The notes under the pieces were generated by a model. It saw nothing but the letters and a program-made list of their open reading frames with translations, was not told where the DNA came from and did not search any database. DNA of 64,000 nt from RHLJ01 sp965242845. GTDB taxonomy: Bacteria > Bacteroidota > Rhodothermia > Balneolales > Balneolaceae. The stretch lies in assembly GCA_965242845.1 (NCBI GenBank), contig CBDETC010000003.1, forward strand, positions 620,001-684,000. The letters run 5' to 3'. Shown in pieces: positions 1 through 8,183 of this stretch (positions within the stretch are counted from its first letter, which is position 1; the number at the start of each line of letters is the position of its first letter). A program made the position numbers and the translations under genes.

Positions 1-478
1 GAAACGCTTTTTCGAAGTGCAGAACCATATGTCCTTTCTCTTCTCGGTATCCTTTTTGAAAATTCTTCTGCACTTTCCAGTCGAACGCCACTTTCATTGC
101 ATTCTCAACGGCTAATGCTCCACCGGAAATAAAAAAGGAATGGGGAAGATGATCGGGAACAGCTACCCGACTGAAAACCTCCATAAACTCAGCCATCTCT
201 TCGGTGTATATATCAGAATTAGAAGGCTTATTGATAGCAACTTTACCAAGTTTTGCTACAAAGTCTGCATCACCTGCAATTTTGGGATGGTTCATTCCCA
301 GAGGATTTGAAGCAAAAAAAGTGAAAAAGTCCAGGTACTTTCGATTTTGTTTTGAATCGTATAGATAAGCACCCTCACTTTTTTCCAGATCTAGTACTAT
401 ATCATACCCGTCAGTGAGGAGATGCCTCCCAAGAATTGACCGAACATTTTCAGGAGATACCGACTTGGTTTGTTGCAT
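1..478 (-). CDS. lat: L-lysine 6-transaminase (LAT), 3' part missing
   Basis: The gene starts at the ATG complement of 476-478 and runs off the left edge, so only the first 159 codons are visible. The N-terminus begins MQQTKSVSPENVRSILGRHL and continues with YLDFFTFFASNPLGMNHPKI and SFFISGGALAVENAMKVAFDW, which I recognise as the opening of the class III aminotransferase L-lysine 6-transaminase. The family is PLP-dependent and moves the epsilon-amino group of lysine to 2-oxoglutarate, giving 2-aminoadipate semialdehyde in lysine catabolism. The PLP-binding lysine lies outside the window. It shares its neighbourhood with ornithine aminotransferase (1917-3179), an enzyme with the same type of omega-amino chemistry, but they are separate transcripts because a plus-strand gene lies between them. 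Family assignment is confident; substrate is inferred. Confidence 0.88.
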   Translation of the reverse strand, partial: MQQTKSVSPENVRSILGRHLLTDGYDIVLDLEKSEGAYLYDSKQNRKYLDFFTFFASNPLGMNHPKIAGDADFVAKLGKVAINKPSNSDIYTEEMAEFMEVFSRVAVPDHLPHSFFISGGALAVENAMKVAFDWKVQKNFQKGYREEKGHMVLHFEKAF

Positions 479-680
479 AAAGTTTGATTTTTTGATTACC
501 GATTTAATAAAATTTAAGCTACCAAATACCTAAAATTGCCTCAACAGCCTTTAAACTTTATAGAGCCAGATTAAACTATTTTTTAAGACACTTTTGTGCG
601 GCAAGCTATAGTTCAAAATCCATGGAAGGGCTTTTTTGATATCCAGAACAATTTTTACACACAAAACACATTTGGACAGA

Positions 681-1931
681 ATGAAATACTTACTCACTTA
701 CTTAATGCTTCTGCTTCCGGGACTGATATACGCACAAACAGTAAATGATTACTATAGGTCCAGTATCCAGGCTTATGAAGAAGAGAGGTATGAAGACTTT
801 TTGAAGTACGCTTTGAAAGCAGATTCTTTACGGGCCAATCATAGGATACTCGTGTACAATGTGGCAGCAGGTTATGCACTAAATGGAAACCCTGACGAGG
901 CCTTTCAAAAACTGAAATCCAGAATTGGGTTCTATGCTGTTAATGATTTCGAAGAAGACACAGACTTTGAAAGCTTATCCCAATCACAATTAGCAGAACT
1001 TAAAAAAGATATCTCGCTATATAATGAGTCAAAGGAGAACAGTGAACTTGCTTTTGAATTAAATGTCCAAAAATTTCACGCAGAAGACATAGCCTATCAT
1101 GAAGAGTCGGAACGCTTTTTTATATCGGATGTGCACAACGGCTATATATATAGTGTAGGAAAACGGGGAGAAAACCCTAAGAAAGAATTTGATCTCAAAG
1201 ATCTTGGTTACTGGTCAGCACTGGGAATTGTATTTGACCCCAAAGAAGGGAATACATTATGGGTGTCAAGCTCGATGATGAATGTATTCTCTGGCTATGT
1301 TGATTCTTTGGACGGTAGATCGGTTGTTTTAAAATTTGATATATCTGATGGGGAGCTTATCGCTTCATATGATTTGCCTGGAAAACATGTACTAGGAGAA
1401 CTAGTCATATCAGATAATGGAGACCTTTATATATCAGATAGTATTGAGCCCTATATATATAGTATAAGAAGAGAGGATACTAAGGTCGAAGTATTCCATA
1501 CTGACCACCGCTGGGTGAACTTGCAGGGATTAGATATTGATCAGGAAAATAATCAGCTATTTATTTCTGATTATATAACGGGTTCTTATAAAGTGGATTT
1601 AGGTACTAAAGAAGTAGAGCCTATATATATAAGGAATGAATTACTATTCGGAACAGATGGGGTCTCTCTCTACAATGGTAATTTGATTCTCTTACAAAAT
1701 GGTACTACTCCTAAACGAATTAGTATGCTTTCACTGCAAAATGGGATTGGTTCATCACTTGAATTTCTAGATCAGGCATTACCTTTCTTGAATGAACCTA
1801 CAATGGGTACTTTTGTTGGTAGTGAATTCTTCTTTATAGGGAATAGCCCCTGGCCTTATTATGGTTCTGAATCAGAGCCGCTCTACGATGAGTGGCAACC
1901 TATACAAATCAGGAAACTAAGGATGGAATGA
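681..1931 (+). CDS. Secreted beta-propeller (SMP-30/NHL-like) protein
   Basis: A predicted secreted protein of about 416 residues. I start it at the ATG at 681 because this gives a clean Sec signal peptide (MKYLLTYLMLLLPGLIYAQ); the frame is open 45 bases further upstream. Residues after the signal peptide form a short helical, TPR-like segment (Tyr/Ala-rich, about residues 20-100). The rest shows repeated propeller-type strands such as RFFISDVHNGYIYSV, GDLYISDSIEPYIYSI and NQLFISDYITGSYKV, resembling SMP-30/gluconolactonase-like or NHL propellers. No catalytic metal site is obvious, so enzymatic function is not claimed. It overlaps the 3' end of convergent rocD by 15 bp. The gene is unusually rich in TATATATA strings because the Tyr-Ile-Tyr motifs recur. 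Confidence 0.75.
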   Translation: MKYLLTYLMLLLPGLIYAQTVNDYYRSSIQAYEEERYEDFLKYALKADSLRANHRILVYNVAAGYALNGNPDEAFQKLKSRIGFYAVNDFEEDTDFESLSQSQLAELKKDISLYNESKENSELAFELNVQKFHAEDIAYHEESERFFISDVHNGYIYSVGKRGENPKKEFDLKDLGYWSALGIVFDPKEGNTLWVSSSMMNVFSGYVDSLDGRSVVLKFDISDGELIASYDLPGKHVLGELVISDNGDLYISDSIEPYIYSIRREDTKVEVFHTDHRWVNLQGLDIDQENNQLFISDYITGSYKVDLGTKEVEPIYIRNELLFGTDGVSLYNGNLILLQNGTTPKRISMLSLQNGIGSSLEFLDQALPFLNEPTMGTFVGSEFFFIGNSPWPYYGSESEPLYDEWQPIQIRKLRME

Positions 1932-3179
1932 GGCCACTGTTTTTTTGATGATAGAAATACACTCCAGTAACTGTTCTTCAGTAATTACAAGGGGAGGAGC
2001 GAAGCGGATAATATTACCATGAGTAGGTTTGGCAAGCAGCCCGTTATTTTTTAGCTCTACACAAAATCGCCAGGCAGTATCACTGTCTTCAGTATCGTTA
2101 ATCACTACGGCATTTAATAAACCTTTTCCGCGTACTTTTAAAAATAGATCAAACTCATCCACTAGTTCTTCCATCTTCTTGCGGAATAGCTTCCCTAGCT
2201 TCCTTGCATTCTGAGACAGATGTTCATCTCGTACTACTTCTAAAGCTGCAATGGCTACTTTACAGGCAAGGGGATTCCCTCCATAGGTAGAACCGTGTTG
2301 TCCTGGTTTAATCACATCCATAATCTCATCATCGGCCAGGATTGCTGAAACAGGATACGCTCCTCCGGAAAGGGCTTTGCCCAGAATAAGGATATCAGGT
2401 TTTGTATAAGAAGCTTGTTGTTCGCAATTACCTGCACATGTACAATCTCCACAAATGGCAAGAAGAGATCCTGTTCGTGCTATTCCGGTTTGAATCTCAT
2501 CAGCAATAAAGAGGATATCCCGCTCCTTGGTCAACCGGCCAATCTCAGATATGAAGTTATCATTGGGAACCATTACTCCAGCCTCTCCTTGAATCGGTTC
2601 CACCAGTACTCCTGCAATATTCGATTGCTCCAATGTCTTTGACAAAGTTTCCAGATCATTATAGGGTATCTTTATAAAGCCAGGGGTATAAGGTCCAAAA
2701 TTCTTTTTGGCATCCGGGTCATTCGAAAAAGAGATAACCGTGGTAGTACGGCCATGAAAATTATTTTCGAATACTATGATCTGTGCTTCGTTCTCCGGAA
2801 TGCCCTTCTTTTCATAAGCCCATTTGCGACAAAGTTTGATTGCAGTTTCTACTCCCTCTGCACCTGTATTCATCGGAAGTATTCTATCGAAGCCAAAGTA
2901 ATCAGATAGAAACTCTTCGTACTCACCCAATACATTATTATAGAAAGCTCTTGAGGTAAGAGTAAGTGTATTGGCTTGCTCTACGAGTGCTTCAGTTATT
3001 TTCGGATGACAATGCCCTTGATTAACTGCCGAATAAGCTGAAAGAAAATCGAAGTACTTATTTCCCTCGGGATCCCAAACGAAAACTCCTCTTCCTTTTG
3101 AAAGTACTACCGGTAGGGGATGGTAGTTATGAGCACCAAATTTGTCTTCTAATTCTATAGCCTCTTTAGATGATATCAT
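1917..3179 (-). CDS. rocD: Ornithine--oxo-acid transaminase
   Basis: 420-residue class III PLP aminotransferase that converts ornithine and 2-oxoglutarate to glutamate-5-semialdehyde and glutamate, linking arginine/ornithine breakdown to proline and glutamate. Visible family motifs: NMNTGAEGVETAIKL-like cofactor segment (here PMNTGAEGVETAIKLCRKWA), VLVEPIQGEAGV, LFIADEIQTGIARTG with the PLP-ring aspartate, and DILILGKALSGG with the Schiff-base lysine at about residue 268. Length is only slightly above the usual 400. Unusual: between RTG and the Lys segment there is a cysteine-rich insert, AICGDCTCAGNCEQQ (about residues 239-254), where most homologues have a short stretch without cysteines. 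The sequence is otherwise a normal OAT. Convergent with the propeller gene; the initiator tRNA starts 94 bp upstream in the opposite direction. Confidence 0.93.
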   Translation of the reverse strand: MISSKEAIELEDKFGAHNYHPLPVVLSKGRGVFVWDPEGNKYFDFLSAYSAVNQGHCHPKITEALVEQANTLTLTSRAFYNNVLGEYEEFLSDYFGFDRILPMNTGAEGVETAIKLCRKWAYEKKGIPENEAQIIVFENNFHGRTTTVISFSNDPDAKKNFGPYTPGFIKIPYNDLETLSKTLEQSNIAGVLVEPIQGEAGVMVPNDNFISEIGRLTKERDILFIADEIQTGIARTGSLLAICGDCTCAGNCEQQASYTKPDILILGKALSGGAYPVSAILADDEIMDVIKPGQHGSTYGGNPLACKVAIAALEVVRDEHLSQNARKLGKLFRKKMEELVDEFDLFLKVRGKGLLNAVVINDTEDSDTAWRFCVELKNNGLLAKPTHGNIIRFAPPLVITEEQLLECISIIKKTVASFHP

Positions 3180-3229
3180 GGGTCAGTAAAAATTATTTAT
3201 GCGAGAGGGTATTTAGGTGCAAAAAGGTA

Positions 3230-3261
3230 TTGAACTTGATAGACTAAAACTCATATATTTG
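3230..3261 (+). promoter_or_regulatory. Bacteroidota-type promoter of the initiator tRNA
   Basis: TATATTTG at 3254-3261 fits the Bacteroidota -7 consensus TAnnTTTG exactly and lies 12 bases before the tRNA. A TTG at 3230-3232 could be the -33 element at a 21-base spacing, slightly longer than the usual 19. The position directly ahead of a stable RNA makes it credible. Confidence 0.45.
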
Positions 3262-3273
3262 TCGTCCTTAAAT

Positions 3274-3346
<73 letters not shown>

Positions 3347-3349
3347 CTA

Positions 3350-3378
3350 AAAGCTCTGATAAAATCAGAGCTTTTTTT
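3350..3378 (+). terminator. Rho-independent terminator of the tRNA
   Basis: Perfect hairpin AGCTCTGAT (3352-3360), loop AAA, ATCAGAGCT (3364-3372), followed by seven T residues. It starts four bases after the tRNA. Confidence 0.9.
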
Positions 3379-3568
3379 ATTTATACCTACTGCAGCCTGT
3401 CTATATATATAGCATACTTCCTTTCCGAAAAAGATATTTTATGCTTCAACAATCATTTGCTTTATAATTTTTTATTGTTCAATTTACGAATCGTTAAATT
3501 TTAGGTTAACAAACCTAAGGTTTATGGTCACTTTTGTGAACATCATTTATTAATTAAACAAAAAGCAT

Positions 3569-6500
3569 ATGAGGTCATCTATGTTAAAGAAGTTACTAAC
3601 TTTGTTAGTTTGTGCTTTTTCGCTTTCCGCAGGTGTTGTTGCTCAGAGTTCCATTTATGGTACTGTGACTGATACCGATGGCGAAATTGTAGCAGGTGCA
3701 AACGTTGTAATCGTTGATCTAAATCGTGGTAACGCTAGTGATGCCGACGGTAATTATCGTATCGATAATGTTCCAGCTGGTTCATACACTATTTCAGCCA
3801 CATTTATCGGCTATACAACTTTTACACAATTAGTTCAGGTTCAATCAGGTCAAGATCTTGAGCTAAATATCGTTTTAGAATTTGGAGCCGTTGGCTTAGA
3901 TGAACTTGTTGTCTCTGGGTATGCCGTAACCCCCAAAAGAGAGTTAACAGGTTCAATTTCAAGTATCGCCGCTGCCGACATTGAAAACGTGTCTCTGCAA
4001 AACGCACAATCAATTCTTCAAGGACGTGCCGCTGGTGTAACCATTTCTACTACTTCTGGTAACCCAGGTGGTGCATTTAATGTACAGATTAGAGGTGTGA
4101 ATTCTATTAATGCGAATTCTCAACCACTTTATATCATTGATGGTGTACAGATCGAACTATCTAATACTTCTGGTGTAACCAGTACTACTCCATTAAATGC
4201 TCTTAACCCTAGCGACATTGAGTCTATCGAGGTTCTTAAAGATGCTGCTGCTTCTGCAATTTACGGAGCGCAGGCTGCTGCTGGTGTAGTTATTATCACT
4301 ACTAAGCGTGGTAAGAAAGGAACTTCTCAGATCAACGCAAGTTACGAGCGTGGTGTAAGAAGCCTGGCTAGAAACGTAGACTATGTTAATTCTGAGCAAT
4401 ACCTAGATTATATGGGAGAAGCTCTTGCATTGAATAGCGGTGTTTCTTTAGATCAGGACATTTCTTCTTTCAGACAAACTTACTATGACTTCTTCGAGTC
4501 ATACTACTTCACTTCTCAGGCTCCAGGTTATGATGCTGACAACCCAGCATTAGCAAACACTGACTGGCAAGATTTCATCTTCTCTGATGGTGTTACTGAA
4601 AAGTATAACATGTCTGTTTCTGGTGGTACTGAGTCTACTAGCTATTTCCTTTCTGGTGGGTTTGAAAGCACAGAAGGTACAGCGTTTGATTCTGACTTTA
4701 CTCGAGTAAACTTAAGAACAAACATTGATCATAGAATTAATAGCAAGCTATCTACATCTGTTACTGCGAACATTTCTCGTAGCACTCAGTTTGGTGTTTG
4801 TCAGGATGGTAACTTTGTAAACTGCCCGGTTTCTCAGGCGATGTTTACCCCTCCAATGTCATTCCCATTCTTTGCTGACGGTGAATACAACCCAGCTGGT
4901 GGTCTTTTCAGACGAATCGACTGGAACCCTGCAGTAATTCGTGACGAAGTAGACAGAAACGCACAATTCAATCAAATTATCGCTGATGCGAGTTTGACTT
5001 ACCTTGTTAATGACTGGTTAAACGTTAGAGGTTCTCTATCTGTTGACTACAGAAACACTCAGGATGAGCAAATCAGAACTGCTGTTGCAGCTCCTGTTCA
5101 AGGTGGTTGGATTACTTACGCTACCAGAAATATTGAAAACGTACAGGCTCGTTTAGTAGCTAACGGTCGTTACACTTTCGATCGAGTACACAATGTTTCA
5201 GGTTTAGTTGGTACTGAGTACAAGAATGTATATTCAGAAATCTTCAACACTCGTGGTGATGGTATTTCAAGTTCTTTCTTCAATGTACTTAACGCAACTT
5301 CTACTCCTGTAGCAGCTGGTGGTTCTAACACTGAGTATGTTGTAAGCAGTTACTTCACAAACTTGAAGTACAACTTCGACGAAAAATATTTCATTTCTTT
5401 CACTGGTCGTTATGATGGACACTCTCGTTTCGGTTCAGACGTACGCTGGGCGTTCTTCCCATCTGTTTCTGGTGCTTGGAATATTGCAGAAGAAGATTTC
5501 TTCACAGTTGACGTAATCGATGATCTTAAGCTAAGAGTAGGTTATGGTCAAACTGGTAACTCAGCTATTGGAAACTTCGAATCTCAAGCTCTTTACAGCT
5601 TAGCAGGTACTTATAACGGAAGTACTGGTATTACTCCAAGCCAGTTAGCGAATGCAAACCTAACTTGGGAAGAGGCTAACGAAATCAACGTAGGTCTTGA
5701 CTATGCACTTCTTGACAACAGAATCTCTGGTTCTATTGATGTGTACAGAAAAGACAACGAAGGTCTTCTTTTCAACCGCCCACTTCCTGGTGATAGTGGA
5801 TTCGGTGGAATTAGAGAAAACATCGGAGCTCTTCGAAATGAAGGTATCGAGTTTGAAATCAACTCTGTAAACCTTGATAACAACGACTTCGTATGGTCTT
5901 CAAGATTCAACATCGCATTCCAGCGTAATGAAATTCTTGAACTTCCTAATGACACTGACATTAGCCCTGATGGTGTATTTGGCTCTCGAATCATTGGTGA
6001 GACTCTTGGTCTTATCCAGGTTCCAAGATGGGCAGGTGTAAACCCAGCTGATGGACGTCCAATGTGGTACGATGCTAACGGTGAAATCACTTACACTCCA
6101 GAAACTACTGATCAAATCAAGTACAAAGATGGTGTTGCTGATGCAGTTGGTGGATTTGGTAACACACTTAGCTACAAAGGAATTACGCTTGATGCATTCT
6201 TCCAATTCAGCTTTGGCCAGTGGGCATTCCCACAAACTGATTACTACTTCACAAGAACACCTGATTTCCAGATGAACCTTGCTGAAGAAGTACTTGACAG
6301 ATGGCAAATGCCAGGTGATGTAACTTATTACCCACGTGCTATGGAAGGTGGAACTGACTTCCCAGAGACTGACAACTACCGTACTCAGTTAAGTACTCAG
6401 TCTATCTATAACACAAGTTACATTCGATTAAAGAACATTTCCTTAAGCTACAACCTACCAAGTACTCTACTTGATGGCTTAGGAATAAGAAATGTTAAGC

Positions 6501-6655
6501 TTTATGCTTCTGCTGTAAACCTTATTACATGGACTGCATGGCCATGGTACGATCCAGAAGTTGCTGCGAATACTACTGACGTAAACGGAAACGTAACTGC
6601 CGCTTCTTATCCAACAGAGCGCCAGGTATACGGTGGTATTGATATAGGCTTCTAA
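3569..6655 (+). CDS. SusC/RagA-family TonB-dependent outer-membrane transporter
   Basis: 1028-residue outer-membrane channel of the SusC/RagA family, which forms a complex with a SusD-type lipoprotein lid and imports glycans, peptides or other large nutrients with TonB energy. Order of parts: signal peptide (residues 1-26, ending VVAQ), carboxypeptidase-regulatory-like beta-sandwich (about 27-112, from SIYGTVTDTDGEIVAGANVV to NIVLEFG), TonB box LDELVVSGYAV, plug domain (about 120-245, including QILRGRAAGV-type text and AGVVIITTKRGKKG), then a large beta-barrel ending in GGIDIGF with the C-terminal phenylalanine. Codon use (frequent GGT, GCT, AAC, TTC, GAC) differs from neighbours and suggests high expression. 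An alternative start is Met5. susD follows after 27 bp. No glycoside hydrolase is adjacent, so the substrate is unknown. Confidence 0.95.
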   Translation: MRSSMLKKLLTLLVCAFSLSAGVVAQSSIYGTVTDTDGEIVAGANVVIVDLNRGNASDADGNYRIDNVPAGSYTISATFIGYTTFTQLVQVQSGQDLELNIVLEFGAVGLDELVVSGYAVTPKRELTGSISSIAAADIENVSLQNAQSILQGRAAGVTISTTSGNPGGAFNVQIRGVNSINANSQPLYIIDGVQIELSNTSGVTSTTPLNALNPSDIESIEVLKDAAASAIYGAQAAAGVVIITTKRGKKGTSQINASYERGVRSLARNVDYVNSEQYLDYMGEALALNSGVSLDQDISSFRQTYYDFFESYYFTSQAPGYDADNPALANTDWQDFIFSDGVTEKYNMSVSGGTESTSYFLSGGFESTEGTAFDSDFTRVNLRTNIDHRINSKLSTSVTANISRSTQFGVCQDGNFVNCPVSQAMFTPPMSFPFFADGEYNPAGGLFRRIDWNPAVIRDEVDRNAQFNQIIADASLTYLVNDWLNVRGSLSVDYRNTQDEQIRTAVAAPVQGGWITYATRNIENVQARLVANGRYTFDRVHNVSGLVGTEYKNVYSEIFNTRGDGISSSFFNVLNATSTPVAAGGSNTEYVVSSYFTNLKYNFDEKYFISFTGRYDGHSRFGSDVRWAFFPSVSGAWNIAEEDFFTVDVIDDLKLRVGYGQTGNSAIGNFESQALYSLAGTYNGSTGITPSQLANANLTWEEANEINVGLDYALLDNRISGSIDVYRKDNEGLLFNRPLPGDSGFGGIRENIGALRNEGIEFEINSVNLDNNDFVWSSRFNIAFQRNEILELPNDTDISPDGVFGSRIIGETLGLIQVPRWAGVNPADGRPMWYDANGEITYTPETTDQIKYKDGVADAVGGFGNTLSYKGITLDAFFQFSFGQWAFPQTDYYFTRTPDFQMNLAEEVLDRWQMPGDVTYYPRAMEGGTDFPETDNYRTQLSTQSIYNTSYIRLKNISLSYNLPSTLLDGLGIRNVKLYASAVNLITWTAWPWYDPEVAANTTDVNGNVTAASYPTERQVYGGIDIGF

Positions 6656-6682
6656 TCGAAATCAGTAAAAGGATATAAGACA

Positions 6683-8152
6683 ATGAATAAATTAAGATTT
6701 ATCAAAATCGCTGCGCTTTCTCTCCTTCTTGTAGGGGGAATCGCATGTGATGATATTTTTGACGTACAGCCATCTCAATCTATTTCAACTGCTGATGCAT
6801 TAGGATCAGAAGCTGGTATTGATGGCTTGAGAACGAATATGTACAGCAAAATTCTTACTAGTTTTGATATGACTACTGAGCATTTTGTTGGAGCGAGTGC
6901 ACTTGCAGATGAAACTTGTAACCGACAAGGTTCTACAAGATTTCAAGCTCAATGTACTGCAATTGGTACCAGTGGTACTGCTCATTTAGGAAGTTTTGGC
7001 GCTTATGAAGTAATTCAGGAAGCCAATCTTTTAATCAATGAAATCCCTGAAGGACTAATTGATGATGCTAAAAGAGATCAGTACAGAGGTGAAGCTCTTG
7101 CAATTAGAGCATTAGCTTACCATTTGCTAGTACGTGCTTATGCTTACGATCCAGGTCAATTCAGTAACGGACCTACTGCTAACTGGGATGCAGGTGTAAT
7201 GCTTAGAACTGATGCTACTACTGACCTATCTGATGCAGAGCCTATTGCTCGTAGCACGGTAGATCAAGTATATACTCAGATACTTGCTGACCTTACTGAA
7301 GCAGAGTCGTTACTTTCAGCTAACGCAAACCTGCTTTCTGCAAATGGTTTTGCAACTCTTGAGTTTGCATTAGGATTAAGAGCTCGTGTACTACTTTATC
7401 AAGGTCAATGGGCTGCTGCAGCTACTGCTGCTGCTGACGCGATCACAGCTAGTGGACTTTCATTAGTAAGTGATTCAGCTGGTGTTGGAGCTATGTGGTT
7501 CCAGGCTAACCCAGAAGCTTTGTTTGAAATTAAAGTAAATGCTAGTACTGAAAACATTGCTGGTAGCAATGCAAACAGCGGTCTTGCAGTATACACTTCT
7601 GTACAGTGGGTATCTCAAGTTCCTACTAACTATACAATGGATACTTATTCAGCTGATGACTGGAGACTTCCAGGATGGTATGCACCATGTATCCAGGCTG
7701 GTTGTACTGCAACAAATGATGAAGGTGTAGCTGTTATGAAGTGGAATGGTTACAAAGGTAACTTTGTGGATGATATTCCTTTCATGAGAGTTGCTGAACT
7801 TTATCTAATTCAGGCTGAAGCAGCTGCTAAAGCAAGTGGTGTTGCTTCTGGTATCGCTCCTTTGAATACTCTTAGAACAGCAAGAGGTCTTGCACCAGTT
7901 GCTGCGGGAGATTTTGCTAACATTACAGCATTCGAAGATGAGATACTTCTTGAAAGAACTCGTGAACTAGTCGTAGAAGGTCACAGATTCTGGGATCTAA
8001 AGAGATTAGGGCGTGCTATTCCTGATGGTGATGGTGGTGCCGACAAAATGAGAGCAGATTCTTACAGACTTCTAGCTCCATTCGGAACTGGCTATCAGGC
8101 AGTAAATCCTCTCGTAGTTGAGAATCCTGACTACGCAGTTCTTGAAGACTAA
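6683..8152 (+). CDS. SusD/RagB-family nutrient-binding outer-membrane lipoprotein
   Basis: 489-residue partner of the SusC channel. The signal peptide ends in a lipobox, LLLVGGIAC, with the lipidated cysteine at residue 22. The following text has the helical TPR-like layout of RagB/SusD proteins: GEALAIRALAYHLLVRAYAY, a central segment with several alanine repeats, and the C-terminal SusD motif RTRELVVEGHRFWDLKRLGR just before the end. It is 27 bp downstream of susC and 31 bp upstream of a third lipoprotein gene, so all three are probably cotranscribed. Several cysteine pairs (ADETCNRQGSTRFQAQC and APCIQAGC) may form disulfides. Substrate cannot be told from the sequence. Confidence 0.94.
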   Translation: MNKLRFIKIAALSLLLVGGIACDDIFDVQPSQSISTADALGSEAGIDGLRTNMYSKILTSFDMTTEHFVGASALADETCNRQGSTRFQAQCTAIGTSGTAHLGSFGAYEVIQEANLLINEIPEGLIDDAKRDQYRGEALAIRALAYHLLVRAYAYDPGQFSNGPTANWDAGVMLRTDATTDLSDAEPIARSTVDQVYTQILADLTEAESLLSANANLLSANGFATLEFALGLRARVLLYQGQWAAAATAAADAITASGLSLVSDSAGVGAMWFQANPEALFEIKVNASTENIAGSNANSGLAVYTSVQWVSQVPTNYTMDTYSADDWRLPGWYAPCIQAGCTATNDEGVAVMKWNGYKGNFVDDIPFMRVAELYLIQAEAAAKASGVASGIAPLNTLRTARGLAPVAAGDFANITAFEDEILLERTRELVVEGHRFWDLKRLGRAIPDGDGGADKMRADSYRLLAPFGTGYQAVNPLVVENPDYAVLED

Positions 8153-8183
8153 TCATCTACTAACTCGAAATTCTTTTAAGATT

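Noticed and set aside
589..596. CACTTTTG at 589-596 and again at 3529-3536 as promoter -7 elements of the propeller gene and susC
   Set aside because: Only six of the eight-base pattern's constrained positions can be argued (first base differs) and no -33 element was found at the right distance, so I do not list them as promoters.
5701..6307. Two long antisense reading frames (129 and 135 codons) inside susC
   Set aside because: They lie opposite a strongly coding, biased gene, have no signal, motif or ribosome site, and are typical shadows of codon-biased sequence.
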